This document shows positions 16,291-24,231 of a stretch of 33,402 nucleotides of DNA, piece by piece. Within the stretch, counting starts at the first letter, position 1. Each line of letters begins with the position of its first letter. Below the pieces are notes generated by a model, which saw only the letters and a program-made list of their open reading frames with translations, was not told the origin of the DNA and ran no database searches. Source of the stretch: Demequina gelatinilytica (GTDB lineage: Bacteria; Actinomycetota; Actinomycetes; Actinomycetales; Demequinaceae); contig NZ_BBLV01000023.1 in assembly GCF_000971115.1 (NCBI RefSeq), positions 1 to 33,402 of the forward strand. Direction: 5' to 3'. Made by a program: the position numbers and the translations under genes.

Positions 16291-16296
16291 CTCAGG
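16287..16296. repeat. candidate attL, 10-bp direct repeat at the tRNA-Lys 3' end
   Basis: CCCACTCAGG begins with the last four bases of tRNA-Lys. An identical copy lies at 23737-23746, where GC-rich host-like sequence resumes. It is short for an att core, so this is a candidate only. Confidence 0.4.
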
Positions 16297-16742
16297 GCAA
16301 GCGTGCACTGCTCGAGGGACGCCTCGGTGAACTCGCGCGGACCACAGAGGCCGAAGCGAGGTACCGCGACCTGCGCGTGAAGCAGGTCAAAGAGGAGCGG
16401 CTCGCGAATCAGCGGCGTTGGGAGGACGCGATGGAGCGGGCGCGCACCGCCTATCGCGAGGACTACGAGCGCCGCCACTTCCTCGCGCTCGCCGACCGAT
16501 GGGCCGAGGCGACCAAGCTACGCGCCTTCATCACTGCGATGACCGCCCGATCTGAAGACGCCGGGGCGGAGTGGACCGCCGAGGTGGACGCCACGATCGC
16601 ACGGGCGGCGACCTTGGCAGATTCGCTCGACCCGACGACGCGCCCGGCGGCGGTGATGTGCGAGGTCCCGGAGCCGAAGCCGGATGACCTCAAGCCGTTC
16701 CTGGGCGGCCTCAGCGCGTATGGAGCAAGCAGCCGCTGGTAG
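16294..16742 (+). pseudogene. C-terminal remnant of an unknown coiled-coil protein
   Basis: The open frame runs without a stop from inside tRNA-Lys to 16742 and has no natural start after the tRNA. The encoded 150 residues are coding-like: a long charged helix (RYRDLRVKQVKEERLANQRRWEDAMERARTAY in parts), then a helical region and the ending PKPDDLKPFLGGLSAYG. Such an ending is familiar from C-termini of larger island proteins (recollection, not a search). It therefore looks like the 3' end of a longer gene cut where the island joins the tRNA. A start at GTG 16377 would give 121 residues but has no ribosome site at the right distance. No function is assigned. Confidence 0.55.
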
Positions 16743-16836
16743 GTAACCTGCCGGGCGGCGCAACATCTCGCACCGCCCGACTCATTGGCAACCACCAGCG
16801 AGACGTCACGCCTAGCGCCTGCCGCCCCAGTTGGGC

Positions 16837-17109
16837 TCAGAACGTCGGCAAGCTGAGGAGGTTGTTGGTCCACTTTCCGTCTGCATAGGTGCGCAGGTAG
16901 GGCTGACCGTAGTCCGGCCGCACGACGCCAACAGGAACGCGCGCCGCGCCCTTGCCCACGTATGCCTTTCCGTTGTCGTCCACCCACTTGACGAGACTCG
17001 CCTTGTCGGTGTCGCCGACCTTGCCGGTCCCGATCCACTTGTAGCGGACGATCTCGTCCTCAGTCTTGCGCGTGCTGCCGAATCGCACGTGCGTGATCTC
17101 AATTGCCAT
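16837..17109 (-). CDS. DUF3892-family small protein
   Basis: This 90-residue soluble protein matches DUF3892: it starts ITHVRFGSTRKTEDEIVRYKWI, continues TGKVGDTDKASLVKWVDD and ends in the conserved PYLRTYADGKWTNNLLSLP. DUF3892 proteins are short, common in mobile or accessory regions, and have no known function. The ATG at 17109 is preceded by GGAG about eight bases upstream. It is the only gene in its direction in this part of the island, and it diverges from the nuclease-like gene at 17301 with about 190 bp between. Confidence 0.85.
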   Translation of the reverse strand: MAIEITHVRFGSTRKTEDEIVRYKWIGTGKVGDTDKASLVKWVDDNGKAYVGKGAARVPVGVVRPDYGQPYLRTYADGKWTNNLLSLPTF

Positions 17110-17287
17110 TTCGCGTCTCCGTTCCGCCGCGCGTCTCGCGACTCACGATGCAGAATGGCAGTCACCTCTGACAGCGGGCGGCGCACAGAGACCAGGGATT
17201 ACGCCTTTGCAGCCGTCCCTCGCATGGCCGCGCACAACGAACAGCAACCACCGCGCGGCGGGGCCCGCTGGGACCACGCGCGCCGAG

Positions 17288-17293
17288 TAGGGT
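17288..17293 (+). promoter_or_regulatory. -10 box of the first nuclease-like gene
   Basis: TAGGGT ends 7 bases before the GTG at 17301. An ATG at 17299 is followed at once by TGA, so GTG is the start. There is no ribosome site, and the message is probably leaderless. Confidence 0.45.
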
Positions 17294-17300
17294 CGAAGAT

Positions 17301-18434
17301 GTGACGCTCGATCTGTCATTCCTGAGTCCGCGACTGGACAAGGCGACCGCGCCGGTGCGACCTGTCAACGTCTATGACATCCTCCGTGATGGCTGGCGCG
17401 AGACTCGGGTCGACATGACGCTGCTGTTCTTCCTCGATCCGACCGAAAGACACGGCCTCGGCTCGATCGTCATCGATGCGCTGTTGCGTGCCCTCGACGG
17501 AGCCCCGGTCATCAGCAAGAACGGCATCTCAGCCGTACCCTTCGATGCTGATAGCAACCTCGGGTCTGAGGCGTGGGAGATTGCCACCCAGGTCGAGTTC
17601 ATCGACGTGTATGCCGTCAATCGCGAACTTGGCATCGCGATCATCCTCGAGAACAAGATCGGCCACGACCTGGTGAACCCGCTCGATCGGTATGCCGAGC
17701 GCGCACTGAAGGACGACGAGATCACGACGGTCCTTGTTGCGGTGCTCGCACCTGAGCGCCGCACCGCACGCGGCGATATGAACCTGTGGCTGTCGCGCGC
17801 GCTCACCTACCAAGAGCTCAGCACGCAGATCAAGAGCTCACCCGACCTCGTCGAGCACTTATTGAGCCCGTCCGATCGGGATCAAGTCCGAAGCCTCGAA
17901 CTGCTGCAACAGTTCTTCGAGGCCCGCATGGGAGGAGTCACCGTGTCAGACCTGCAGAAAGAGGCTGATCGCCTCAACGAGTGGCGCGACCTCGTCCAGG
18001 AGCACGAAGACGCAATCAACGCCTTCTATGAGGCACGCCGACGCGCGAACCGACTCATCCGCGACCGAAGCAAGCGCCTCGACTCGCTGCTTGGCGAGCG
18101 CATCGCAGAGTTGGACCTCGCCATCGGGTGGGAGTCCCACTCCGGCAGCAACACCGAAGCATGGAACGCGTACCTCTTCACCGAGATCGATTGGACCATC
18201 GAACTCAAGTTCACGACCGACCCCGCTCGACCTGCGATCTACGTGTACGACTACGAAGGTCGGACCTACAAGAACGAGACGACGACGACTCTGGGCCTCG
18301 AGTGGACCGCAAGCGACGAGGAGATCGCCAACGCGTTCATCGTGCGGGCTACCGCGATCATCGACCGAGTGCGAGCCGAGAGGGCAGATGCGGCGTTCAC
18401 GCGGCACGCAAGCCCGCTCGAGACCGCCGAATAG
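17301..18434 (+). CDS. PD-(D/E)XK nuclease-like protein
   Basis: This 377-residue protein has an N-terminal PD-(D/E)XK domain of the PDDEXK_4 kind. D102 lies in FIDVYAV and E117-N-K119 in IAIILENKI, followed by PLDRYAERAL, which matches the family's (Q)L-x-RY helix. An upstream helix FFLDPTERHGLGSIVIDALL supplies the usual early acidic element. Residues 215-275 form a charged coiled coil, and the last 100 residues contain a beta-rich segment (WTIELKF...AIYVYDYEGRTYKNE). This suggests a nuclease domain with a sensor or substrate-binding tail. It is followed 90 bp later by a second nuclease-like gene in the same direction. A role in phage or foreign-DNA defence is inferred from fold and context. 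Confidence 0.8.
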   Translation: MTLDLSFLSPRLDKATAPVRPVNVYDILRDGWRETRVDMTLLFFLDPTERHGLGSIVIDALLRALDGAPVISKNGISAVPFDADSNLGSEAWEIATQVEFIDVYAVNRELGIAIILENKIGHDLVNPLDRYAERALKDDEITTVLVAVLAPERRTARGDMNLWLSRALTYQELSTQIKSSPDLVEHLLSPSDRDQVRSLELLQQFFEARMGGVTVSDLQKEADRLNEWRDLVQEHEDAINAFYEARRRANRLIRDRSKRLDSLLGERIAELDLAIGWESHSGSNTEAWNAYLFTEIDWTIELKFTTDPARPAIYVYDYEGRTYKNETTTTLGLEWTASDEEIANAFIVRATAIIDRVRAERADAAFTRHASPLETAE

Positions 18435-18508
18435 TGCGCCGCGCGGAGCCCACGGAGGCATCGATGTCGACCATTTGCCTTCGCGGGGCTTCAGCGGCGG
18501 CCCGACGT

Positions 18509-18528
18509 CCACGGATGACCGTCCGTGG
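18509..18528 (+). repeat. inverted repeat over the start of the second nuclease-like gene
   Basis: CCACGGA (18509-18515) and TCCGTGG (18522-18528) form a perfect 7-bp stem with a 6-base loop. The GTG start (18525-18527) is inside the right arm, so as RNA it would hide the start codon; as DNA it could be an operator. Confidence 0.5.
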
Positions 18529-19937
18529 CTGACGACTATGCGTCTCTTGCGGCACGAGTGCGAACTCGGAGCCAGTCATCCGTCCTGATCCAAGCCGCCG
18601 CTGAGTCCGCCGCAACAATGCGGGAGTTCATCGAAAACCGCCAGAGCCTCGAATACGCCAAGCACTTTCCCTGGGCTAACGCCCACATCGCGAGACTCGC
18701 CCTGAGCAACGGCTCCAACCTCAACCGCATGGACGCAACACCCTCGGACCTGATCGCGTTCAAGAATGCCTATCACGCACTTGATCCTCACGATGAGCCA
18801 GGCGATGTGTGGTCGATGATGACTCGCATGGTGCACGAGCAGTTGCCGCATCAGACAAACCCCGCCATGGAGGTCGGCCGAAGTTGGCTGCTCTACGGCG
18901 AGCCGCTCACCGGATGTCAGTCGTACGCCTGGGCGGAAGTCTTCGGCATGCCTCTCGACCGTCGCATGCGCGGTGTCATGCTGCTCTGGGGGTCAGTGCT
19001 CGCCGGTAGCGGCAGGTTCCATCCCGACACCATCGTCGACGCGCTCGCGAATGATCCCCGCGTGAGCCCGCAGCTGCTCAGTGACGTCCCCACGATCGTC
19101 GAGGACCTGACCCTGACGCCGGCGCAATTCAGGGCCACCTACTACGCAGCATGGGAGCCTCGACGGACGCCGGCGCTCACCGACTGGAACCCGCTCGACC
19201 GTCACCCACTCGTCTCACTTCCCGACGGCACGATCGTCGCCCCCTCCGTCCCGCACCTACTCAGGACGGTCCAGAGCGAATCAATCTACTACCGAGGCAT
19301 CGACCACTGGGGCGAGTCGTTCGCGCGCGACCTTGGCCCACGCGTCGAGGCGGTCGCGGGATTCGACCTCGAGCTGTTGGACGATGCCAACCTCATCCGC
19401 GAGATCAGCTACCGCGACGGCAAGGCAACATCGAAGTCCGTCGACTGGATCGTCGTGTTCCCAGAATGCGTACTCCTCATCGAATGCAAGAGCGCCCGGC
19501 TCACCGTGAAGGCGATCCAGGACATCGAGGTCGAGGAACGTGAACTGAAGCGCCACGTCGGCAAGGCCGCAACGCAGCTCTCGCGCAGCGCTCAGGCGAT
19601 CGCCGAAGGCGTGCCCGAGTTCCAAGAGATTCCCAACGATCGCCCCGTCTACGGCCTGGTGGTAACTGCCGAGCACATCCCGCTCGCGAACGCCGGCCAC
19701 GGACGCTTCGCCTTCGCATCTGACATCCCGTTCGAAGTGCTACCCCTGCGTGAGCTCAGCGACTTCTGCATGGCCGATCTCGATCATCCCGGCGAGTACA
19801 TCCACACTTACTTCCAGAGCCGCGACCCGCTCGACCCGCACTTCGGCCAACGATTGCCACCCGGCACGACACGAAGCGTCCACCGGAGGCTGCAAGCCGC
19901 GTGGAACAAGGCGATGGGCAAACTCGGCGCGGATTAA
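18525..19937 (+). CDS. second PD-(D/E)XK nuclease-like protein
   Basis: This 470-residue protein is not a family I can name. Residues 1-250 are mostly helical, with Trp-rich segments (WSMMTRMVHEQ, SYAWAEVFGM, GVMLLWGSVLAGSG). The C-terminal third holds a clear PD-(D/E)XK-type core: D307 in SVDWIVVFPE, then E320-C-K322 in LLIECKSARLT, followed by a long helix ending AATQLSRSAQAI. This arrangement is that of restriction-like nuclease domains in defence proteins. The GTG at 18525 begins VADDYASLAARVRTRSQ; an alternative ATG at 18618 would remove 31 residues. It lies 90 bp after the other nuclease gene and converges on the GmrSD-like gene. Activity and role are inferred. Confidence 0.75.
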   Translation: MADDYASLAARVRTRSQSSVLIQAAAESAATMREFIENRQSLEYAKHFPWANAHIARLALSNGSNLNRMDATPSDLIAFKNAYHALDPHDEPGDVWSMMTRMVHEQLPHQTNPAMEVGRSWLLYGEPLTGCQSYAWAEVFGMPLDRRMRGVMLLWGSVLAGSGRFHPDTIVDALANDPRVSPQLLSDVPTIVEDLTLTPAQFRATYYAAWEPRRTPALTDWNPLDRHPLVSLPDGTIVAPSVPHLLRTVQSESIYYRGIDHWGESFARDLGPRVEAVAGFDLELLDDANLIREISYRDGKATSKSVDWIVVFPECVLLIECKSARLTVKAIQDIEVEERELKRHVGKAATQLSRSAQAIAEGVPEFQEIPNDRPVYGLVVTAEHIPLANAGHGRFAFASDIPFEVLPLRELSDFCMADLDHPGEYIHTYFQSRDPLDPHFGQRLPPGTTRSVHRRLQAAWNKAMGKLGAD

Positions 19938-19998
19938 GCGTGCCGCGCCGCTCGCTTGGATGTCTCGACCTGCCGCGAAAGCCGATTCAACCGACTCG

Positions 19999-22194
19999 TC
20001 ACAGCGGAATGCGCAGATAATTGCCTCGTTCCTCACCAAGGCCGGCAGCCGCCCACATAGCGACCTCCCCTGTCCGATCGCTCCGCACGTCCACGTTGGT
20101 GCGATTGAGATAGGCGCTACCGTCGACACACTTCACGACGACGCCCCAGCCGGGCCACGGTGCGTCTACGTCTGCCAGCTGCATCCCCACGGTCTCGAGC
20201 GCAGTGACCAGGGGCGCAATGGAGCCAACTGGTTGGCCAGGGACCGGGCCGGCCGCGCCCATCGCCGTTGGCTCGGAAGTGATCACGGCGGGCTTGATCG
20301 GAGCCGACGCCGAGTCCGTACGTCTTGACGCTCCAAGAGCAACCGGGTCGGGCCATACGCGGACCGCCACGTCCGCGAGGAAGATGCCACGTGCGTCGAT
20401 CTCGGCCTCGCTCCATTCCTGCACGGCAGCGATGCCCTTGTTGATCACCAGCGCACCTTGCTTCGCAAACTCCGGACGCTTCGCGGACCACCCCAAATTG
20501 GACACATCGAGATTGAACGCCTGAGTCACGAGAGTGAGGTTGCCAAGACGGTCGAGTGTCTGACGGCGCTGAAGCACTCGCTGCGCCGTCGCAGCGTCTC
20601 CAGAGTCAGGGTCGACAGGGTTACCCAAGGAATCGCTCAGCGGCCAATGCGCCATCCAACTACGCGGCAAGACATGTTCGATCTGCAAGCCGTCAAACCC
20701 GATCGCCGCGGGAGGCTCGTGCGGGTCCTCTTGGCGGAGCTGGTTATCGATCGCGCGGAACAACGCGCGGATTCGGTACTGCGCGACGGCGTTGTAGAAC
20801 GACCGCGAAACGAACGCTTCACGCATATCGCGATCCGATGGCCATGCAAGCGCACCGTCCCTCAGCGAGTCGACGACCGCATTCGCGACGTTCCGCCCGT
20901 CATCGGCCGCTCCCTTCGCGGCCCGCAAGACGCGAGCGAGGTGTGTGCCGTACCCGCGGGTCTGCCAACCCACATAGGAACGGCGCATCGCCCAAGACTC
21001 GACAGCGCGAACAGCACGAACCTCGTCATCGAGGCTGATCACCTCCGGTGGCGCGATGCGCAGCCACGCAAGGAGAGGCACCGCTGTCGTGATCTCGAAC
21101 TCGTTGAGCCTGTCGTACGAGGTGCGCAGACGCGGATCGACGGTTCCAACCCCGTAGATGGTGCGATACGCCGCTGCATACTCGCTGAGCTCACGAAGGA
21201 CTTGCTCGGTGTCCGGAGCACTGGGCCCGTTCAGGTACTCCCTCGCCTCCCGGTACAGGTGACTCACGTTGGCCTCGAACCCGGAGACACCCGTAAGCCA
21301 GACCGAAAGCAGGACATCGCGCCGGCCACGCGCTGCGTGACCTCGTCCGACGACGGACTTCCACCAGTCGTCGTCAAAGTCTGCCCAGTACGTGTCGTAG
21401 AGCCGATCGACGTCCTCGTCAGCGAGTTCGCCCCGCAGGAACAGGAGGTTCTTGACGAGGTCGATCGCTGCGAGCGGCGTCTGGCGGCCGTTGAGAACCT
21501 CGAAGATGACCTGCGCGTCGTCGTTGTCCTCAAGGTCGATGACAACGAGCTTGAACAGACTCGACAGCGCGTCTGCCAACGCCTGAAGACGCAAGGGGTC
21601 CGACTCACCCTCATCGTTCAGCGAACTCTCCCGGACTGCCTCGGAGAAGTAGCGGCGCGCCTGCAGATACAAGTGGTCCTTGTTTCCGGCGTAGGCAGGG
21701 ACCGCATCGGCCATCGCGGTGGGCCAGACGTCACGATCTCGTCGGCGCGGCCAGAGCTTGTGAACCTCTTCAGGCGAGTCCACGACGTCATCAGGGTTGA
21801 AGAGCATGCGACGGACAGACCTGCGCCGGTCCGACTCGGTTTCCTGGAGCACGTCCAACAGTCCCCGCACCAGGAGCTGAATCGTGGTGAGTCGTTGCTG
21901 GCCGTCGATCACCGAGCGCAGCGCGACACCTCCGGTCGCGAACGGAAGGCTGGCGCAGACGATCGCCCCCATGAAGTGCGGGGTGACGTTCTGCTCTTTG
22001 TTCTTCAGGACGACGGTGTTCTCTTCCTGACTGGTGCGTGCATCAAGCAGCTTGTCCGCTGTGCTCTCGAGGTCCTCGAACAGAAGCTTCCACTGACCCT
22101 CGAGCGTCCACTCGTAGTCGCGTTGGAACGTCGGGATGATGTACCGCCGCTCCGGCTTGAGAATCTCCTGCAACGGGTACGTCTTGGCGTCCAC
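19999..22194 (-). CDS. DUF262 + DUF1524 protein, GmrSD/SspE-like type IV restriction candidate
   Basis: This 731-residue protein joins an N-terminal DUF262 (ParB-like NTPase) domain and a DUF1524 (HNH-type) nuclease domain, as in GmrSD single-chain proteins and SspE. DUF262 motifs are PTFQRDYEWT (21-30), VIDGQQRLTTI (95-105) and FEVLNGRQTPLAAIDLVKN (231-249). DUF1524 motifs are H507 in IEHVLPRSW and N552 in LGNLTLV. Proteins of this kind cut or nick modified (glucosylated or phosphorothioated) DNA using NTP. About 110 extra residues at the C-terminus (620-731) form an unassigned domain. The GTG start at 22194 has AAGGAG four bases upstream. An IS256-type element ends 47 bp before the start and reads towards it. 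Confidence 0.9.
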   Translation of the reverse strand: MDAKTYPLQEILKPERRYIIPTFQRDYEWTLEGQWKLLFEDLESTADKLLDARTSQEENTVVLKNKEQNVTPHFMGAIVCASLPFATGGVALRSVIDGQQRLTTIQLLVRGLLDVLQETESDRRRSVRRMLFNPDDVVDSPEEVHKLWPRRRDRDVWPTAMADAVPAYAGNKDHLYLQARRYFSEAVRESSLNDEGESDPLRLQALADALSSLFKLVVIDLEDNDDAQVIFEVLNGRQTPLAAIDLVKNLLFLRGELADEDVDRLYDTYWADFDDDWWKSVVGRGHAARGRRDVLLSVWLTGVSGFEANVSHLYREAREYLNGPSAPDTEQVLRELSEYAAAYRTIYGVGTVDPRLRTSYDRLNEFEITTAVPLLAWLRIAPPEVISLDDEVRAVRAVESWAMRRSYVGWQTRGYGTHLARVLRAAKGAADDGRNVANAVVDSLRDGALAWPSDRDMREAFVSRSFYNAVAQYRIRALFRAIDNQLRQEDPHEPPAAIGFDGLQIEHVLPRSWMAHWPLSDSLGNPVDPDSGDAATAQRVLQRRQTLDRLGNLTLVTQAFNLDVSNLGWSAKRPEFAKQGALVINKGIAAVQEWSEAEIDARGIFLADVAVRVWPDPVALGASRRTDSASAPIKPAVITSEPTAMGAAGPVPGQPVGSIAPLVTALETVGMQLADVDAPWPGWGVVVKCVDGSAYLNRTNVDVRSDRTGEVAMWAAAGLGEERGNYLRIPL

Positions 22195-22229
22195 GGGGCT
22201 CCTTCACATCGGCAATCAGGGCCATCATG

Positions 22230-23521
22230 TCAGCGGCACGTGGCGACGTCCCGCTGTGTGGTGGAGTTTCTCGACACTGTGCAGGTCAGTCGTTTTGATT
22301 GTGTAGCGGTGAGTTCGGGGATGGCCGCCTCCTCGGGTTCGGCCAGGAGCAACGCCATGGAGTGTTCGCTGAAGTAGCGGCGGTCCGCGCCGTCCCATTC
22401 GTCGTGTTGCTCGATCAGGACGTGCCCGGCCAGGCGAAGCAGCGCGGCTGGGTTGGGGAACGTGCCGACGACGTCGGTGCGGCGCTTGATTTCCTTGTTG
22501 ACCCGCTCGAGCGGGTTCGTGGACCAAATCTGACGCCAGTGCGGAAACGGGAACGCGGTGAACGCGAGCAGGTCGTCACGCGCGGCCTCGAGCATGTCGG
22601 CGACCATGGGTTGCGACCGGGTCAGCATCCGTACGACCTCGTCGAACTGGGCGTGGACGTGCTCACGGTCGGGTTGGGCGAAGATCGTGCGAATGATGGA
22701 CGCGACCATCGACCCGGCCGCCTTGGGCACGTTTGCGAGGACGTTGCGCATGAAGTGGACTCGGCATCGCTGCCAGCTCGCGCCCTGCATCACGGTGTGG
22801 ATCGCCGCGATCAGACCGGTGTGAGCGTCAGAGATCACCAGTGGCACCCCGCCCAGCCCGCGAGCCTTCATGGAACGCAGGAACTCGGTCCAGAACGGCT
22901 GGGACTCGGTATCGCCGACGTCGAAGCCCAGCACCTCGCGCCGTCCGTCGCGGCCAAACCCACCGCGACCACGATCGCTTGGGACACGACCCGCCGGCCG
23001 ACCCGCGCCTTGCAGTACGTCGCATCGAGGAACACATACGGGTAGGCCTGGTCGGCAAGGGGTCGGTCGGGGAACGCGGCAACGTCCTCGTCCAAGTCGG
23101 CGCAGATGCGTGACACCTCGGACTTCGAGATCCCGGTGTCCGCACCGAGGGCCTTGACCAGGTCGTCGACCTTGCGGGTCGATACCCCGTGGACGTAGGC
23201 CTCCATCACGACCGCGAACAGGGCCTGATCGATCGGGCGACGTCGCTCCAACAGCGACGGGAAGAACGAGCCCGTGCGCAGCTTCGGGATCCGCAGATTG
23301 AGGTCGCCGGCCGTCGTGGTCAGGGTGCGCATCCGGGAACCGTTGCGTTGCGTGGTGCGGGCCTCCGTGCGCTGGTACGGGGCGGCACCGATGAACGCGG
23401 CCGCCTCCGCATCGATCAATTCTTGATAGAGCGTCTCGGTCGCGACGCGGATCCGATCGCTGGCCTCGGTGAGTTTGAGTTCCCCGAGCAGCTCGAGCAG
23501 GGCAGACTGGTCAAGAGCCAT
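22230..23521 (-). pseudogene. IS256-family transposase, frameshifted
   Basis: Two overlapping frames together encode one Mutator/IS256-type DDE transposase of about 430 residues. The first part (from 23521) carries the N-terminal region and first aspartate (FLDATYCKARV). The second (to 22230) has VISDAHTG with the second aspartate and WSTNPLERVNKEIKRR with the glutamate. They join near 22930-22950: one missing base in GLAA/DGRREVLGFDVGD breaks the frame. IS256 transposases are not normally made by frameshifting and no slippery site is present, so this is a decayed or mis-sequenced copy. The last codons and the stop lie 12 bases outside the left terminal repeat. Confidence 0.88.
22242..22270 (+). 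repeat. left terminal inverted repeat of the IS256-type element
   Basis: It starts GGCGACGTCCCG and matches the reverse complement of 23615-23643 at 23 of 29 positions. It lies at the 3' end of the transposase gene. Confidence 0.7.
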
Positions 23522-23614
23522 CGTGCGTTGTGTCCTTCCGTGAGATTCCTAGACAGTTCTCACTGACCATCGCACGATGGCTCCTCAGCGTCTACGACAC
23601 CGAAGACCCAGCCG

Positions 23615-23643
23615 GAGAGTCCACCACCCCACGGGACGTCACC
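23615..23643 (-). repeat. right terminal inverted repeat of the IS256-type element
   Basis: Read on the minus strand it starts GGTGACGTCCCG and mirrors 22242-22270. It lies about 100 bp upstream of the transposase start. Confidence 0.7.
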
Positions 23644-23691
23644 TGCGGCCGACACAATGGACTGGCATAGGTAATTGCATGGACTAGCCCG

Positions 23692-23719
23692 CTACCAGGA
23701 ACTTTGATACCCCTGGTAG
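23692..23719. terminator. hairpin downstream of the SnoaL-like gene
   Basis: CTACCAGG (23692-23699) and CCTGGTAG (23712-23719) form a perfect 8-bp inverted repeat with a 12-base loop, in AT-rich DNA 23 bases after the stop of the leftward SnoaL-like gene. It could be a terminator or an island-end structure. Confidence 0.4.
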
Positions 23720-23736
23720 TCGAGTTATGCGCGTTT

Positions 23737-23746
23737 CCCACTCAGG
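23737..23746. repeat. candidate attR, copy of the tRNA-Lys end repeat
   Basis: CCCACTCAGG is identical to 16287-16296 in the same orientation. It contains the TCA (stop) of the SnoaL-like gene and marks the return to high-GC sequence. Confidence 0.4.
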
Positions 23747-24098
23747 AGGCGGGCGAGCGCGGCGTCATGTACCACTCGACGAACCTCGCGGCCCTGCCGT
23801 CGGGCGCGAACCACACCTCCCACAGGTTCGTGTACGTCTCGTGCCCGGGGTAGTCGACCGTGCCCTTGATGATCCCCAGCGACCCGTCCTCGATGAGGAC
23901 CGCGAGGTCCGGCACGGCCACGGCCGGCTCGGGCTCCATCCACGCCTCGATGATCGCGTCGATGCCACGCACCGGCTCCTTGTCGTTGGGGCGGAACCAG
24001 TACTCGGCGTCATCGGTGAAGATCGCGCGGACGTCGTCCGCCGACTTGGTCTCCCACGCCTTGAGGTAGCCGTCCAGCCAGTCGCTCGCTCGGGTCAT
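23742..24098 (-). CDS. SnoaL/NTF2-like protein
   Basis: This 118-residue protein has the NTF2-like cone fold: an N-terminal helix (DWLDGYLKAWETKSADDVRAIFTDDAEYWFRP), a middle segment GIDAIIEAWM, and strands ending in WEVWFAPDGRAARFVEWYM. Family members are small cyclases, isomerases or ligand-binding proteins. Catalytic residues vary, so the substrate cannot be predicted. The ATG at 24098 begins MTRASDW. Codon use is high-GC like the chromosome. Its stop overlaps the right 10-bp repeat of the island, so it appears to be the first host gene on that side. No operon partner is seen. Confidence 0.82.
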   Translation of the reverse strand: MTRASDWLDGYLKAWETKSADDVRAIFTDDAEYWFRPNDKEPVRGIDAIIEAWMEPEPAVAVPDLAVLIEDGSLGIIKGTVDYPGHETYTNLWEVWFAPDGRAARFVEWYMTPRSPAS

Positions 24099-24191
24099 GC
24101 CTCGTTTCTACGCGCCCACGGGCGGATCCGCCACCACCGGCGGCGCCCTGCCCCCGCATCGTCCCTCTAGCGGCGGGCAGGTCGCGCACCC

Positions 24192-24197
24192 TAGGCT
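24192..24197 (+). promoter_or_regulatory. candidate -10 of the DUF6054-like gene
   Basis: TAGGCT at 24192-24197 would give a leader of about 28 bases ahead of the GTG at 24232, which has a G-rich ribosome site. Confidence 0.3.
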
Positions 24198-24231
24198 CCG
24201 GAACGCGAGCACAGACCACAGGGGGCAGCAC

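Larger units (their letters stand above)
22242..23643. mobile_element. IS256-family insertion sequence (about 1.4 kb)
   Basis: Imperfect terminal inverted repeats (22242-22270 and 23615-23643, 23 of 29 identical, outer bases GGYGACGTCCCG) bracket the transposase, which gives a normal length for the family. The expected 8-9 bp target duplication is not seen: the flanks are CGGCACGT on the left and TGCGGCCG on the right. This points to later rearrangement or deletion on one side. It lies near the right end of the candidate island. Confidence 0.8.
16291..23746. mobile_element. candidate genomic island at tRNA-Lys
   Basis: From just after tRNA-Lys to about 23740 the GC content drops visibly, codon use relaxes (more AAG/GAA/TCA and A/T third positions), and the GGACGATGCG word common elsewhere was not found. 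The content is accessory: a truncated ORF, DUF3892, two candidate nucleases, a GmrSD-like protein and an IS256-type element. A 10-bp repeat flanks it. No integrase, excisionase or transfer gene is present, so it is either a relic or a cargo segment left after deletion. Confidence 0.6.

Noticed and set aside
22900..22960. Programmed frameshift in the IS256 transposase
   Set aside because: No slippery heptamer or stimulatory structure is seen, and this IS family is normally made from a single frame.
16291..23746. Complete integrative element or prophage
   Set aside because: No integrase, excisionase, conjugation or phage structural gene is present.
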